A stretch of 64,000 nt of DNA, from positions 310,001-374,000 of the forward strand of contig NZ_JAPWGM010000002.1 in assembly GCF_027213715.1 (NCBI RefSeq), in the 5' to 3' direction. Below are positions 9,401 through 18,122 of the stretch, one piece after another. The notes under the pieces were generated by a model. That model ran no database searches and had not been told where the DNA came from. It worked only from the letters and a program-made list of their open reading frames with translations. Positions within the stretch are counted from its first letter, which is position 1. Each line of letters opens with the position of its first letter. Origin of the DNA: Pedobacter punctiformis. Its GTDB lineage: Bacteria > Bacteroidota > Bacteroidia > Sphingobacteriales > Sphingobacteriaceae. The position numbers and the translations under genes were made by a program.

Positions 9401-10001
9401 ATATTTTATAACCGGAATTGGAACCGGAATTGGGAAAACTTTAATCAGTGCTATTTTAACAGAAAAATTAAAGGCAGATTATTGGAAACCCATTCAATCT
9501 GGTGATTTAGAAAACAGTGATAGTTTAACAATTGAAAGTTTAATTAGTAATACCAAAACGGTTATTCATCCTGAAAGTTATCAGTTAACACAGCCTCTAT
9601 CTCCACATTTGTCGGCTGCACTTGATGGTATTGAAATCGATTTGGAAAATATAGTTCTTCCACACACCGAAAATAACCTGATTGTCGAAGGAGCAGGTGG
9701 TTTAATGGTTCCTTTAAATGAAACTAAACTGATTGTAGATTTAATCAAAAAACTAAACGTAGAAGTTATCCTGGTTTCTCAAAACTATCTTGGAAGCATT
9801 AACCATACTTTACTCTCTGTAAACCTGCTAAATCAGTATGGAATTAAAATCAAAGGCATCATTTTTAATGGTGATGAAAATGAAGAGAATCAAAGATATA
9901 TTCTGCAATACTCAAAACTAAAAAGCCTCGGTTATGTACCAAGGCTCGATATTATTAATCAGGAAAGTATTTTATCAGCCGGAACATACATTCAGCTTTA
10001 A
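9393..10001 (+). CDS. bioD: ATP-dependent dethiobiotin synthetase (BioD)
   Basis: This enzyme closes the ureido ring of dethiobiotin from 7,8-diaminopelargonate, CO2 and ATP. The P-loop GIGTGIGKT (residues 8-16) is the BioD form, followed by YWKPIQSGD (30-38), which holds the lysine and serine that contact substrate. EGAGGLMVPL (around 107-116) is the conserved second loop. At 202 residues it is of normal size for Bacteroidota. The start overlaps the end of bioF, and the order bioF-bioD is common in this phylum. The C-terminal coding end is contained in a weak inverted repeat (9991-10013). Confidence 0.92.
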   Translation: MTKYFITGIGTGIGKTLISAILTEKLKADYWKPIQSGDLENSDSLTIESLISNTKTVIHPESYQLTQPLSPHLSAALDGIEIDLENIVLPHTENNLIVEGAGGLMVPLNETKLIVDLIKKLNVEVILVSQNYLGSINHTLLSVNLLNQYGIKIKGIIFNGDENEENQRYILQYSKLKSLGYVPRLDIINQESILSAGTYIQL

Positions 10002-10016
10002 ACAATAGCTGAAAAA

Positions 10017-10709
10017 TTATTTCAGATAACCCCCATTTTGTAAAAGTGTGGACCACACCTGATAACCTGCAGGAATAAGGTGTAAACCATCTTTTGTAAG
10101 TTCGGCTTTCAAATGGTTATCCTGATCCAAAAAATGAGGATAAAGATCGATAATGGTTACGTTTTTGGCTTGCAGTTTTCTGATTTCACTGTTTAACCAT
10201 AAAATATGTTCGTCTTTTCCGTAATGATTTTTGAATTTATTAAAAGAAGCATTAACGGGTAAAAGGGTGTTAAAATAAATTTTTGTTCTTTTCGACCCTG
10301 CTCTGATTCGCTGAATTATTGTTTGATAATTGTGCAGAATAACACTATCTGGTATGTTTCTGGAAACATCATTAATACCAATCAGGATAAAAATTTTAGA
10401 AGGTTTTCCATCAATTACATCTTGCAAGCGCTCTAAAACGCCAAAAGTAATGTCTCCGGAAATGCCTCTGTTTTTTGCCTGGGGTAAATTTAAAAGTTTT
10501 GCCCAATCTGTACCGGCCGTGATGCTGTTTCCTAAGAAAACAATATCCTTTTTAGATTTTGGGTCTTCTTTAAATTTAGCAACGATTTCCGCATATTTAT
10601 TTGGGCGATAGGTACTGTCCCATTTTACAACCTGAGCATTGGCATAACCGGATGCCAGAACTAGAATTAAACTTAAAAAAACAACAATTCTATTTATAAA
10701 TGTTTTCAT
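10017..10709 (-). CDS. Secreted SGNH/GDSL-family hydrolase
   Basis: A 230-residue exported esterase-like protein with a signal peptide (about 1-25, ending ANAQ). The four SGNH blocks are visible: block I FLGNSITAG (serine nucleophile), block II glycine in RGISGD, block III asparagine in IGINDVSR, and block V DGLHLIPAG with the Asp-x-x-His pair. The class includes acetyl-esterases and phospholipases; the substrate here cannot be told. It is convergent with bioD and lies just after the glycerophosphodiesterase gene on the same strand, so a shared role in lipid or carbohydrate ester turnover is possible (inference). Confidence 0.85.
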   Translation of the reverse strand: MKTFINRIVVFLSLILVLASGYANAQVVKWDSTYRPNKYAEIVAKFKEDPKSKKDIVFLGNSITAGTDWAKLLNLPQAKNRGISGDITFGVLERLQDVIDGKPSKIFILIGINDVSRNIPDSVILHNYQTIIQRIRAGSKRTKIYFNTLLPVNASFNKFKNHYGKDEHILWLNSEIRKLQAKNVTIIDLYPHFLDQDNHLKAELTKDGLHLIPAGYQVWSTLLQNGGYLK

Positions 10710-10743
10710 TACAGGGAATTTGATTTAGGACAAACTTCTTAAA

Positions 10744-11643
10744 TTATTTGGATTGAACCAGAAGATCAGGATAATCTGAAATAATCCCATCTACATTTAA
10801 ACCTCTTAAATGCTTCATGTCCTCAATGGTATTTGGTGTCCACGGAACAACTTTTACACCATCAGCATGCGCTTTTTCTACAAGCTCCTTGTTTACCATC
10901 TTCCATTCAGGACTTAAAATAAAAGGTTTATAACCTAAATCAGCTATATTTTCTTCATAAGTCTTTTTATTGGCAACCAAAAAAGAGGTTCTAACATTTG
11001 GATATTTTTCGTGAATTAACTGAATGGTACGTTTATCGAAGGACTGAATAATTACATAAGGTAAAATCTTCTTTTTTTCTAAAACCTTCATCAGTAATTT
11101 AACAAAAACAGCAGGTTCAGGATTGGTAATTCCGTCGCCCTGTGGTGCACATTTAGTTTCAATATTATAAAAGAATTGTTTTCTCTTGTTTACTTTAATA
11201 TCCTTTTGAACCGCATCAATTAAATCAGCAAGCAGTGGAATGTAGCTTTTTATCTTTTGCTGATTAGGGAAGCCAGCTAATGGTTTGGTTCCTAAATCAA
11301 ATTTCTTTAAATCTGAGTAATCCATTTGAAAAACAGGATATTTTTTAGAATCACTTGCTGGGATTTCTTTTCCTTCTGGTGTAAGCATAAAACCCGGACT
11401 TAAATAATCATCATGGGTAACTACTACTTTTCCGTCTTTAGTAATGTGCGTGTCCATTTCTAAAGTGGTAATTCCATCAATCTTCATGGCATTTTTCATT
11501 GCCAATATGGTATTTTCTGGCATTAAACCTCTGCCCCCACGATGAGCTTCGGCACTAAAAGCAGGGAATTTTGCCTGACTAAATGCTTCCATGGAACATA
11601 AAGATGTCGTAATTAAAAAGAAAACCGATACACCTAATTTCAT
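10744..11643 (-). CDS. Glycerophosphodiester phosphodiesterase, secreted
   Basis: A 299-residue exported GDPD-fold enzyme that should release glycerol-3-phosphate and an alcohol from deacylated phospholipids. After a signal peptide (about 1-22), the active-site segments are AHRGGRGLMPENT (catalytic histidine-arginine and glutamate), EMDTHITKDGKVVVTHDD (metal-binding Glu/Asp and the second histidine) and ETKCAPQGDG. The C-terminal GVKVVPWTPN and DGIISDYPDL blocks are also typical. It follows the calcineurin-like phosphoesterase gene by about 65 bp and precedes the SGNH hydrolase by 34 bp. The three probably form a scavenging operon for phosphate or glycerol. Confidence 0.9.
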   Translation of the reverse strand: MKLGVSVFFLITTSLCSMEAFSQAKFPAFSAEAHRGGRGLMPENTILAMKNAMKIDGITTLEMDTHITKDGKVVVTHDDYLSPGFMLTPEGKEIPASDSKKYPVFQMDYSDLKKFDLGTKPLAGFPNQQKIKSYIPLLADLIDAVQKDIKVNKRKQFFYNIETKCAPQGDGITNPEPAVFVKLLMKVLEKKKILPYVIIQSFDKRTIQLIHEKYPNVRTSFLVANKKTYEENIADLGYKPFILSPEWKMVNKELVEKAHADGVKVVPWTPNTIEDMKHLRGLNVDGIISDYPDLLVQSK

Positions 11644-11707
11644 AATTATATTTTTAACTGTTTATTTTTATTTATCAGTCTGAACCTGTCAAAGACCTTC
11701 TTAATGT

Positions 11708-13120
11708 TTAATTGCTACTTACTTCTGCTTCAAATTTTTCGCCAAAACGATCTGTTGCTACCACTTTAACCTTTTTAGCCGAAGGTTCAAAATGCGCTAT
11801 AAATAAATGATCTGTTGATCTTGGTTCTACAAATGGTCTTGGTTGAGGTAGTTTATCACCTTTATAAAGTTTTAGGGCTAAAGGGTCTAAACCATCTTGC
11901 TGCAACATTGCCCCCATGGGTTTACCATCTAAAAAGTATTCCACTTTCCATTCAGGATCATAGTTCCATACATTGGCAATTAATCTTTTTTGATTGGTTA
12001 AAGTATCCACATAAATATCAAGCTGCTCTTTTCTATCCCTGCCTGTTGATTTGTAATACCATTTTAATTCCGTTCCATCTACTTCGTAAACACCATAACC
12101 CCTAGGTGTCCCATCTTCACAAATCGGACCTGTCCACCAGCCACCACAAACTGTACCATGGTTATGTTCATAAATATTCTCCTTTATCATATTTTTATTA
12201 TAGTGGGTATGCCCAGACATGATGTGAATATTTTTGAAATCTTTGAGAACGGCGTAAAAATCCTGATTATTTTTAACCTGATTGTGTACCGGAATGTGCA
12301 GACAGATAATTAATAAAGCATCTTTCGGAACCAGGGCCAAATCTTTTGCCAGCCAGTCTAATTGCGTTTGAGTGATAAATCCATCATACTCACGCTCATT
12401 ACCCAAATAACGCACATCATCTAAAACTACGTAATGGGCCTTACCCCTGTTAAAAGAATAATAAGTTGGGCCGTAGTGTGCCTGAAATGTTCGGTCTGAG
12501 GTGTCATCTCCACCCTGACGATAATCCTGATCGTGATTTCCCAGGGCCTGAAAAAATGGAATTCCTATTTTGGCAATAGCTTCATCATAATCGGGGAAAA
12601 GATCGAAATTATCCCAAACCAAATCGCCAACACCAATGCCATGTACAGGTGTGTTTCCCATACTTTGCACCAGTTTTAAGGTATCAGGCACTGATGTCTC
12701 CATCATTTGTTCTACATCTTTTTTATTTTTAACCTGTGGATCTGCCCAGATGATAAAATTGTGTTTTGTATCATTTTGTCTTAAAGGTTTAAGGTCAAAA
12801 TTAAGTTTACCAGCAGTATCTGGTTTATAATAATGACGGGCGATACTGCTTTCGGTTTTAAATTCATAACCTGAAGGTGTACTGATCCACACAAAACGGG
12901 CAAGATCGTTTAATTGCAGCTGATAGTTACCTTGTTTATCGGTTTGAACCACACTATAACCATCTGATATCACAACTCCCGGAATGGCTCTGCCTTTGCT
13001 GGTCACTTTTCCAGATACAATACCATTATCTGCTAAAAGTGCTGCCGGGAAAGATTTTAAGCTAATGAATAAACCTGTAATTAAAAGGCTTGTTTTTTGA
13101 ATGAAAGATCTTCTATTCAT
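11708..13120 (-). CDS. Calcineurin-like phosphoesterase with N- and C-terminal accessory domains
   Basis: A 470-residue exported phosphoesterase. The N-terminus MNRRSFIQKTSLLITGLF looks like a Tat (twin-arginine) signal. Residues about 33-110 form a carboxypeptidase-regulatory/MetallophosN-like beta domain (GKVTSKGRAIPGVVISDG). The catalytic core has the metal ligands in WADPQ, GVGDLVWDN, ALGNHDQD, CLHIPVHN and SGHTHYN. The last 130 residues match the MetallophosC type, a beta-sandwich ending FGEKFEAEV. The substrate is unknown. It is the first gene of the three-hydrolase minus-strand group. Confidence 0.88.
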   Translation of the reverse strand: MNRRSFIQKTSLLITGLFISLKSFPAALLADNGIVSGKVTSKGRAIPGVVISDGYSVVQTDKQGNYQLQLNDLARFVWISTPSGYEFKTESSIARHYYKPDTAGKLNFDLKPLRQNDTKHNFIIWADPQVKNKKDVEQMMETSVPDTLKLVQSMGNTPVHGIGVGDLVWDNFDLFPDYDEAIAKIGIPFFQALGNHDQDYRQGGDDTSDRTFQAHYGPTYYSFNRGKAHYVVLDDVRYLGNEREYDGFITQTQLDWLAKDLALVPKDALLIICLHIPVHNQVKNNQDFYAVLKDFKNIHIMSGHTHYNKNMIKENIYEHNHGTVCGGWWTGPICEDGTPRGYGVYEVDGTELKWYYKSTGRDRKEQLDIYVDTLTNQKRLIANVWNYDPEWKVEYFLDGKPMGAMLQQDGLDPLALKLYKGDKLPQPRPFVEPRSTDHLFIAHFEPSAKKVKVVATDRFGEKFEAEVSSN

Positions 13121-13280
13121 ATTAATTTTACATCTAATTAGAGTTGAAGTAAGCTAAGATCTTAATATAAAAAGCTCGACATACTAAACTACTTTCAAAG
13201 TTATTTGAAAATTCTATAACTCTTTTTTTTGAATTAATTATGATATTTATTTTTTGTTAAAAAATATTATTTTAAGCACT

Positions 13281-15248
13281 TTACCACCACACTTGTTTTT
13301 CTTTTTGATAGGTGAAAATTCTTTCTTCATTACCTCGCGATAAATTGTGCAATAACATCAAGCTATTTTTTGGTACATTCCGATAAACTAATTCTTGTTT
13401 TAATGCAATTTTCTTTCCTAAGGAAACCCATCTCATACCATTCCAAATCACAAGTTCGTAAGTATCCCCAACAAGTATGAAGTTGGTATCACTCCTTGGG
13501 CAATATCGGATTTTGGTTATCCTGCTAGGTTGTTTTAAAACTAAACCTGTCCAGCCTGCAGTTTTTTTTCCTCCCATAAAATAAGTTTCAGGATTTCCGT
13601 CAAATGCATTTTTATATGGTGTTCCTGCATCATCTGTAACTTTAGGATATCCAATAATTTTACCATCCTTAACAAGAGTTTCCTTTTGATTATTTCTTTT
13701 TACATAAAATTCCAATTCTGCAATCACAGCATTTTTTTTCTGCTGACTAATCATTCTGACATATTTGAATTTTTTTGAACTACTAACTTTTATTTCTTCA
13801 AATCCAGTAGGTATTTCATTTATTGTATAGATATCAATTGAATCACTAAAATCACTTTTATTGGCACCTTGAAATCTAATGCCAAGAGACATTTCGTTAT
13901 TTTTTATATTTACCGGCCAATTTGGATTTTTCCTAGTTAGTTTAACACTTTGCGTTTCTCTAAAATTTGGATTTATAAAATTAAGTTTTCCATCTTTGGT
14001 TAATATAAATGGCATACTTGCTGGAATGTATTCTCCGTTTTTATAATACATTACTATGTACAAGATATTTGAACCAATTTTTTTAAAATATGATTTTCCA
14101 CTAATAACTTTTCCCCAATCTTGAGCTTTCCATTCCTGCTTTCCAAAGGTGCAAATTACTGCATTTTTTGTTGTCAAGGCTTGTTGAACTCTGAGTAAAG
14201 GCACAACTATGTCGTAACTTTTTGTATATTCTTCAGTAATATCAATTCTCCTGTTATCTAATAAATTTTCAGGTACCTCATTCATGTTATCTGGAACCTC
14301 TGATTTTTGAATACCAAATGTTCTTCGATATACTTTTGCCAATCGGTAGGGAAATTTTTTTACTGCGCCAAATGGAATTGATGCAGCCTCAAAAGAAAAG
14401 TTTTTCCCATTCTCAAGTATTACATTATTCCAATAATGTCCATTCGGGCGATCTCCCCACAGTGGAGTATAGTCAATGCCAACTGGAATACCATTAGCCC
14501 TAAAAATTAACGCCGTATGGGATACTACTTGTTTACACGAACCTCGGCGACCCAAAAGCATATTTGTGGTTGAAATATCAAAGGGATAGTCCCACAATGT
14601 GTGATTTGTATCTAAAATTCTTTCTAAAGCAGTGTTTACACTTTCAACAGCTTGATATATTCCTTTATTCCTTACTGAATCGAAAAGAGGTTTATAAGTA
14701 GAATAAAGAATCCCCCTCCAAGGTTCAAGTTTTTCATTGTAATTTCTGTATGGTAAAAGATACTCACAAAATTGATCAAACGATAAATGCTTACCCCATT
14801 TTCCTTTATAATCTAAGAACGCTGAATCAATGTTATTAATAAGAAAGTTAGATTTAATCTTATGATAGTCTTGAACTCTTTCCATTTCATCAAGTACTGG
14901 ATGTCCGTAAATAGATAGAATAGAATCCCATTTAGACTGTATTACTGGGGAATTTTTATAAATAAATTGCTTTCTTTTATGGTAAATAGCAAAAACTGAA
15001 AAAATACTATTATAACTATTGATTTCATCACCATCTAAAAAATATTTATCGCTCATATTAGAAATTAGAAATTCAGCAGCTCTTATCTTTCGATTGTCTC
15101 CCAAATTTCTTTCATGCTCAATGACGCGAGTTATTTCTTCCTTGTTGTCAGCTGAAAGCAAAATAACTTTGGTTATTTTCTCTGATTCATGATGACAAGA
15201 TATAAAAAGCAACAGGTATAACCACAACGTAAATTTTCTAAGAAACAT
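13281..15248 (-). CDS. Transglutaminase-like lipoprotein with C-terminal discoidin-like region
   Basis: A 655-residue lipoprotein with a short signal ending in LLLFISC (Cys 18). A transglutaminase-like core spans about 225-300: RRGSCKQVVSH supplies the candidate nucleophile C238, and GHYWNNVILENGKNFSFEAA supplies H271 and an acidic third residue. Helical repeats precede it. The C-terminal 150 residues (KFKYVRMISQQKKNAVIAEL, then NAFDGNPETYF) resemble an F5/8-type discoidin fold that might bind sugar. Similar proteins occur in gut and soil Bacteroidota, but the substrate is unknown. Its gene is visibly AT-richer than those on either side, hinting at a separate origin. Confidence 0.65.
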   Translation of the reverse strand: MFLRKFTLWLYLLLFISCHHESEKITKVILLSADNKEEITRVIEHERNLGDNRKIRAAEFLISNMSDKYFLDGDEINSYNSIFSVFAIYHKRKQFIYKNSPVIQSKWDSILSIYGHPVLDEMERVQDYHKIKSNFLINNIDSAFLDYKGKWGKHLSFDQFCEYLLPYRNYNEKLEPWRGILYSTYKPLFDSVRNKGIYQAVESVNTALERILDTNHTLWDYPFDISTTNMLLGRRGSCKQVVSHTALIFRANGIPVGIDYTPLWGDRPNGHYWNNVILENGKNFSFEAASIPFGAVKKFPYRLAKVYRRTFGIQKSEVPDNMNEVPENLLDNRRIDITEEYTKSYDIVVPLLRVQQALTTKNAVICTFGKQEWKAQDWGKVISGKSYFKKIGSNILYIVMYYKNGEYIPASMPFILTKDGKLNFINPNFRETQSVKLTRKNPNWPVNIKNNEMSLGIRFQGANKSDFSDSIDIYTINEIPTGFEEIKVSSSKKFKYVRMISQQKKNAVIAELEFYVKRNNQKETLVKDGKIIGYPKVTDDAGTPYKNAFDGNPETYFMGGKKTAGWTGLVLKQPSRITKIRYCPRSDTNFILVGDTYELVIWNGMRWVSLGKKIALKQELVYRNVPKNSLMLLHNLSRGNEERIFTYQKEKQVWW

Positions 15249-15273
15249 TAACTTAATATTTAAAGTAGTGTAT

Positions 15274-15317
15274 AAAAACTTACTGTAAGAATTTAGATTA
15301 CTAAATTCTTACAGTAA
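15274..15317 (-). terminator. Strong rho-independent terminator
   Basis: A perfect 17-bp inverted repeat (15280-15296 with 15301-15317) encloses a 4-base ATTA loop. On the minus strand it is followed by GTTTTTAT. It lies between the two lipoprotein genes and so ends the upstream pair (ligase fragment plus 428-residue lipoprotein). Confidence 0.8.
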
Positions 15318-15339
15318 CATATAAACAATTAACTGTTTG

Positions 15340-16626
15340 CTAAGGTGTCACAGTAAATTTGCTTTTCACAAAAGTTGTCATTTGATCATTAGTATATCGC
15401 CCATATTCGAATACTTCTCCATCACACTCCCATTTCATATAATATTTACCTGGCGGTATATCTGAAGGAAGTTGGATAGTAACATACCACCAATATAAAC
15501 ATGGATACATTAAGTAGCCATCCGGTGCCGCAATTGGGGCTTTATATTGAACATTTGTATTTATATTTTCAAAAACTATCCAGGTATTACCGGGAAGAAC
15601 GTATACCCCAAAGATCTCAAATCTAACATCCGACCCAGCTGGTCCATATCCCGGAAAATGAGCAGAGATGCAATTTTCAGTTGGTCGTTGGCTAAGTTCA
15701 GGGCAAATCACTCCACCTTCATTATAGGGATCTGGGGTTATATATGGCTCCTCCTGAACATTAGGTACTGTTGTACATCCAGCAGGTGGATCTTGTTGTG
15801 GGGTACATAAAGTTACAATTTCAGTGCTTAAATTTCCATACGTACATTGTTCAAAAGTTCCTTCTGGGTTCGCATAATAACAAATCTGCTCATAGATATC
15901 TATCTCTACAGGAGTGCATACCCAATCACAAATTGAACTATATGATTCAACTTGAGCATTATTTTTTGTCAGTTTTACAGTGTTAACATTGGATGCTTCA
16001 CTTTTCTTTCTATAAATTATTTTACCATCACGCACCTCTCTCATACTGATTATTTTTCCTTTCCAATTTTTATAAATAAGAAACCCTCCAAAATCCCTAT
16101 CGAGTCTATTAATATGGTTTCTACTTATATCACCATTTCGTTTTATTAGATATTCCTCATTAGGCAAAAAGGTAACTATAAAATTATTTACCTTCCCTGT
16201 TTTTTTATCTTTAAAAATTACAAATCTATCCATTGATGATGCGCAAACCTTAGCATCGATCTGTGGATCTTTAGTTCCGTCTTTAGTTCTAATAAGTGGA
16301 ACCGATCGTCTATTATAAAGTATTGGAGTTTCTATAAAAGTTGCGGTCGAAGTTTCGCTACTATATGCTTTTGAAAAAATTACAAATTTTTTGTTTTTAG
16401 AAAAGCCAGCAACAGATTTACTTTTTTTTAGAGGAACATCACTGTTGCCTTGCAGTTTCCTCAAATTCTTTAAATATACTTTTGCGGACTCAATTGTAAC
16501 TGGAAGTTCCGGATTATTAAGTTCTTCAAGTGCCGAGGATTCATCAAGAATATCCTTTTGGCAGCCAGTAAATGTTCCTGCTAGTAAAATGGTAATAACG
16601 CCTAGATAGACAAGCCTTAATTTCAT
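15340..16626 (-). CDS. Lipoprotein of unknown function, Cys-rich central region
   Basis: A 428-residue protein with a clear lipobox, TFTGC (Cys 22), so it should be tethered to the membrane. I recognise no family. Residues 25-90 are charged. Residues 130-225 look like a beta-rich globular domain. Around 230-320 is a Cys- and Pro-rich linker (SSICDWVCTPVEIDIYEQICYY, CTYG, CTPQQDPPAGCTTVP). The last 110 residues look like an Ig-like or IPT-type beta domain (SDVRFEIFGVYVLPGNTW, PPGKYYMKWECDG). It starts 27 bp after the O-antigen-ligase-like gene, implying cotranscription. The role is unknown; a surface protein is the safest guess. Confidence 0.6.
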   Translation of the reverse strand: MKLRLVYLGVITILLAGTFTGCQKDILDESSALEELNNPELPVTIESAKVYLKNLRKLQGNSDVPLKKSKSVAGFSKNKKFVIFSKAYSSETSTATFIETPILYNRRSVPLIRTKDGTKDPQIDAKVCASSMDRFVIFKDKKTGKVNNFIVTFLPNEEYLIKRNGDISRNHINRLDRDFGGFLIYKNWKGKIISMREVRDGKIIYRKKSEASNVNTVKLTKNNAQVESYSSICDWVCTPVEIDIYEQICYYANPEGTFEQCTYGNLSTEIVTLCTPQQDPPAGCTTVPNVQEEPYITPDPYNEGGVICPELSQRPTENCISAHFPGYGPAGSDVRFEIFGVYVLPGNTWIVFENINTNVQYKAPIAAPDGYLMYPCLYWWYVTIQLPSDIPPGKYYMKWECDGEVFEYGRYTNDQMTTFVKSKFTVTP

Positions 16627-16653
16627 GATTTGATGGTTTAGGTTAATATTTAG

Positions 16654-17895
16654 TTAATAACGTAATATTTTTTTAGATTCTATATGTCTTCTAACTTGTT
16701 GTATTATATATGCAACAGATGCTGATGGAATTTTAATGGGGAGTTTTAGAATTTGACTTCCGACGTGATATGCTTTTTCATATTGTTTAGTTTCTTTATA
16801 CAAATTAAAAAGATTATATCTCGGTATAAATCGATTAGGGACCATATTGATTGCTCTTATATAAGCAGTTTCAGCCTCATATACTTTTCCATTATCCCTA
16901 TAACAATCAGCCAATTTATTATAATATAAACTTGAATTATCTATTGTCACAACAGATTCCATTATCTGCTCTGCTCTAATTTGAGCACCTGATATTGTTA
17001 AAGCAGTGGCATAATCACTTAAGAAAACTTGATCACTTTTAAGAAAAGGATATACAGTTTGGTACCCTTTGACTGCGTCTGTTACAAATCCCATGTTATA
17101 ATCTGCTTTCGCACTCTCGTAGCTCTGATATTGCTTATAATTTCTGAGATAAAAACCAAAATTAATATAGATAATATTTGCAATAATAACTACTACAACA
17201 TATTTGAATACAATTAAAGGATACTTTGCGAAGTAGGCATATCGGATGACTATCAATATGGAAAGTGTTAATTGCAATTGGAACCATGGTTCTTCTAAAA
17301 CATGCGTAAATAGTGCCGCTACTCCAAGCGAAATTATTTGTGAACTGGCAAAAAGTAATAGCGCATTGTTGTGTTTTTTATTGAATGCAAGTTGAAAGGA
17401 TTTAAATATAAATAAAAAAAATAAAACTAATACCAATATACTCATGGCGCCACCTTCGATTACAAACTGCAAATAATCGTTAAAGGCATGTTTAGTGTTA
17501 TCTGCTAACAATAATTCTTTTTCAGTAAATTGGCCTTTTGCAAAATATGCACTTTGATAATCTCCAAATATTTCAGGAAACCTTCCAAAACCTATTCCTT
17601 TGAATGGATGGTCAAACCAAATATTTAATGATATTTTATAAATTAATTTTCGTCCAAGTGATGAATCGACTTTAACGAAAGTAACCAAACAATAAAGCAC
17701 TGATATTATAATAACGACAAAACCAATTAGTTGTTTTTTAAATGCATCGGATCTGTAACTCATCCAAAACACAAAAAAAAGACTGATCAAATATCCCATA
17801 ATGAATGATCTACTTTCAAATATCAACGCAATAGCAATTCCTAGCATATTTAGGGCTGTAGGCAGTGCGTCGATTGATATAATGTATTTTTTCAA
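16654..17895 (-). pseudogene. O-antigen ligase/TPR protein, apparently 5'-truncated
   Basis: The product resembles the C-terminal half of a Wzy/O-antigen-ligase (WaaL-type) membrane protein. The periplasmic-loop signature HPFKGIGFGRFPEIFGDYQS and HAFNDYLQFVIEGG is followed by three or four membrane helices, then TPR-like repeats (residues about 270-400: YNKLADCYRDNGKVYEAETAY, PRYNLFNLYKETKQYEKAY). The usual first five or six helices are missing. The reading frame begins at a TTG at 17895, with a stop at 17989-17991 and no ATG between. The first in-frame ATG (MLGIAIALIFESRSF) falls inside a helix equivalent to the middle of the family. I read this as a remnant. A short active form or a non-ATG start is possible. 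Confidence 0.6.
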
Positions 17896-18076
17896 TTGTA
17901 AAATTTTAAGACAAATATTTTTAAGTATCTGAACTTTATTACCAGTTTTAACATGACATTGATTAGATAATACATTATTTGGTAATAGCTAAATATCTTG
18001 GATAAAGAAAATCAAATAATATTACCTACTTAAATTTCAGAATTATTTTTGTAAATAATAATGAGACATTCACAAA

Positions 18077-18112
18077 TAATTAAAAGAGTCAGCTATTGCT
18101 AACTGACTCAAT
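18077..18112 (-). terminator. Rho-independent terminator of the SusC/SusD operon
   Basis: The hairpin GAGTCAG / CTGACTC (18086-18092 with 18103-18109) has a 10-base loop and is followed on the minus strand by TTTTAATT. It lies just after the DUF5689 gene. Confidence 0.75.
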
Positions 18113-18122
18113 TTTTTATTTT

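Noticed and set aside
9991..10013. TTCAGCT/AGCTGAA hairpin at the end of bioD as a terminator
   Set aside because: The stem is short (7 bp), the loop 9 bases, and no T run follows on the plus strand. Listed as weak only.
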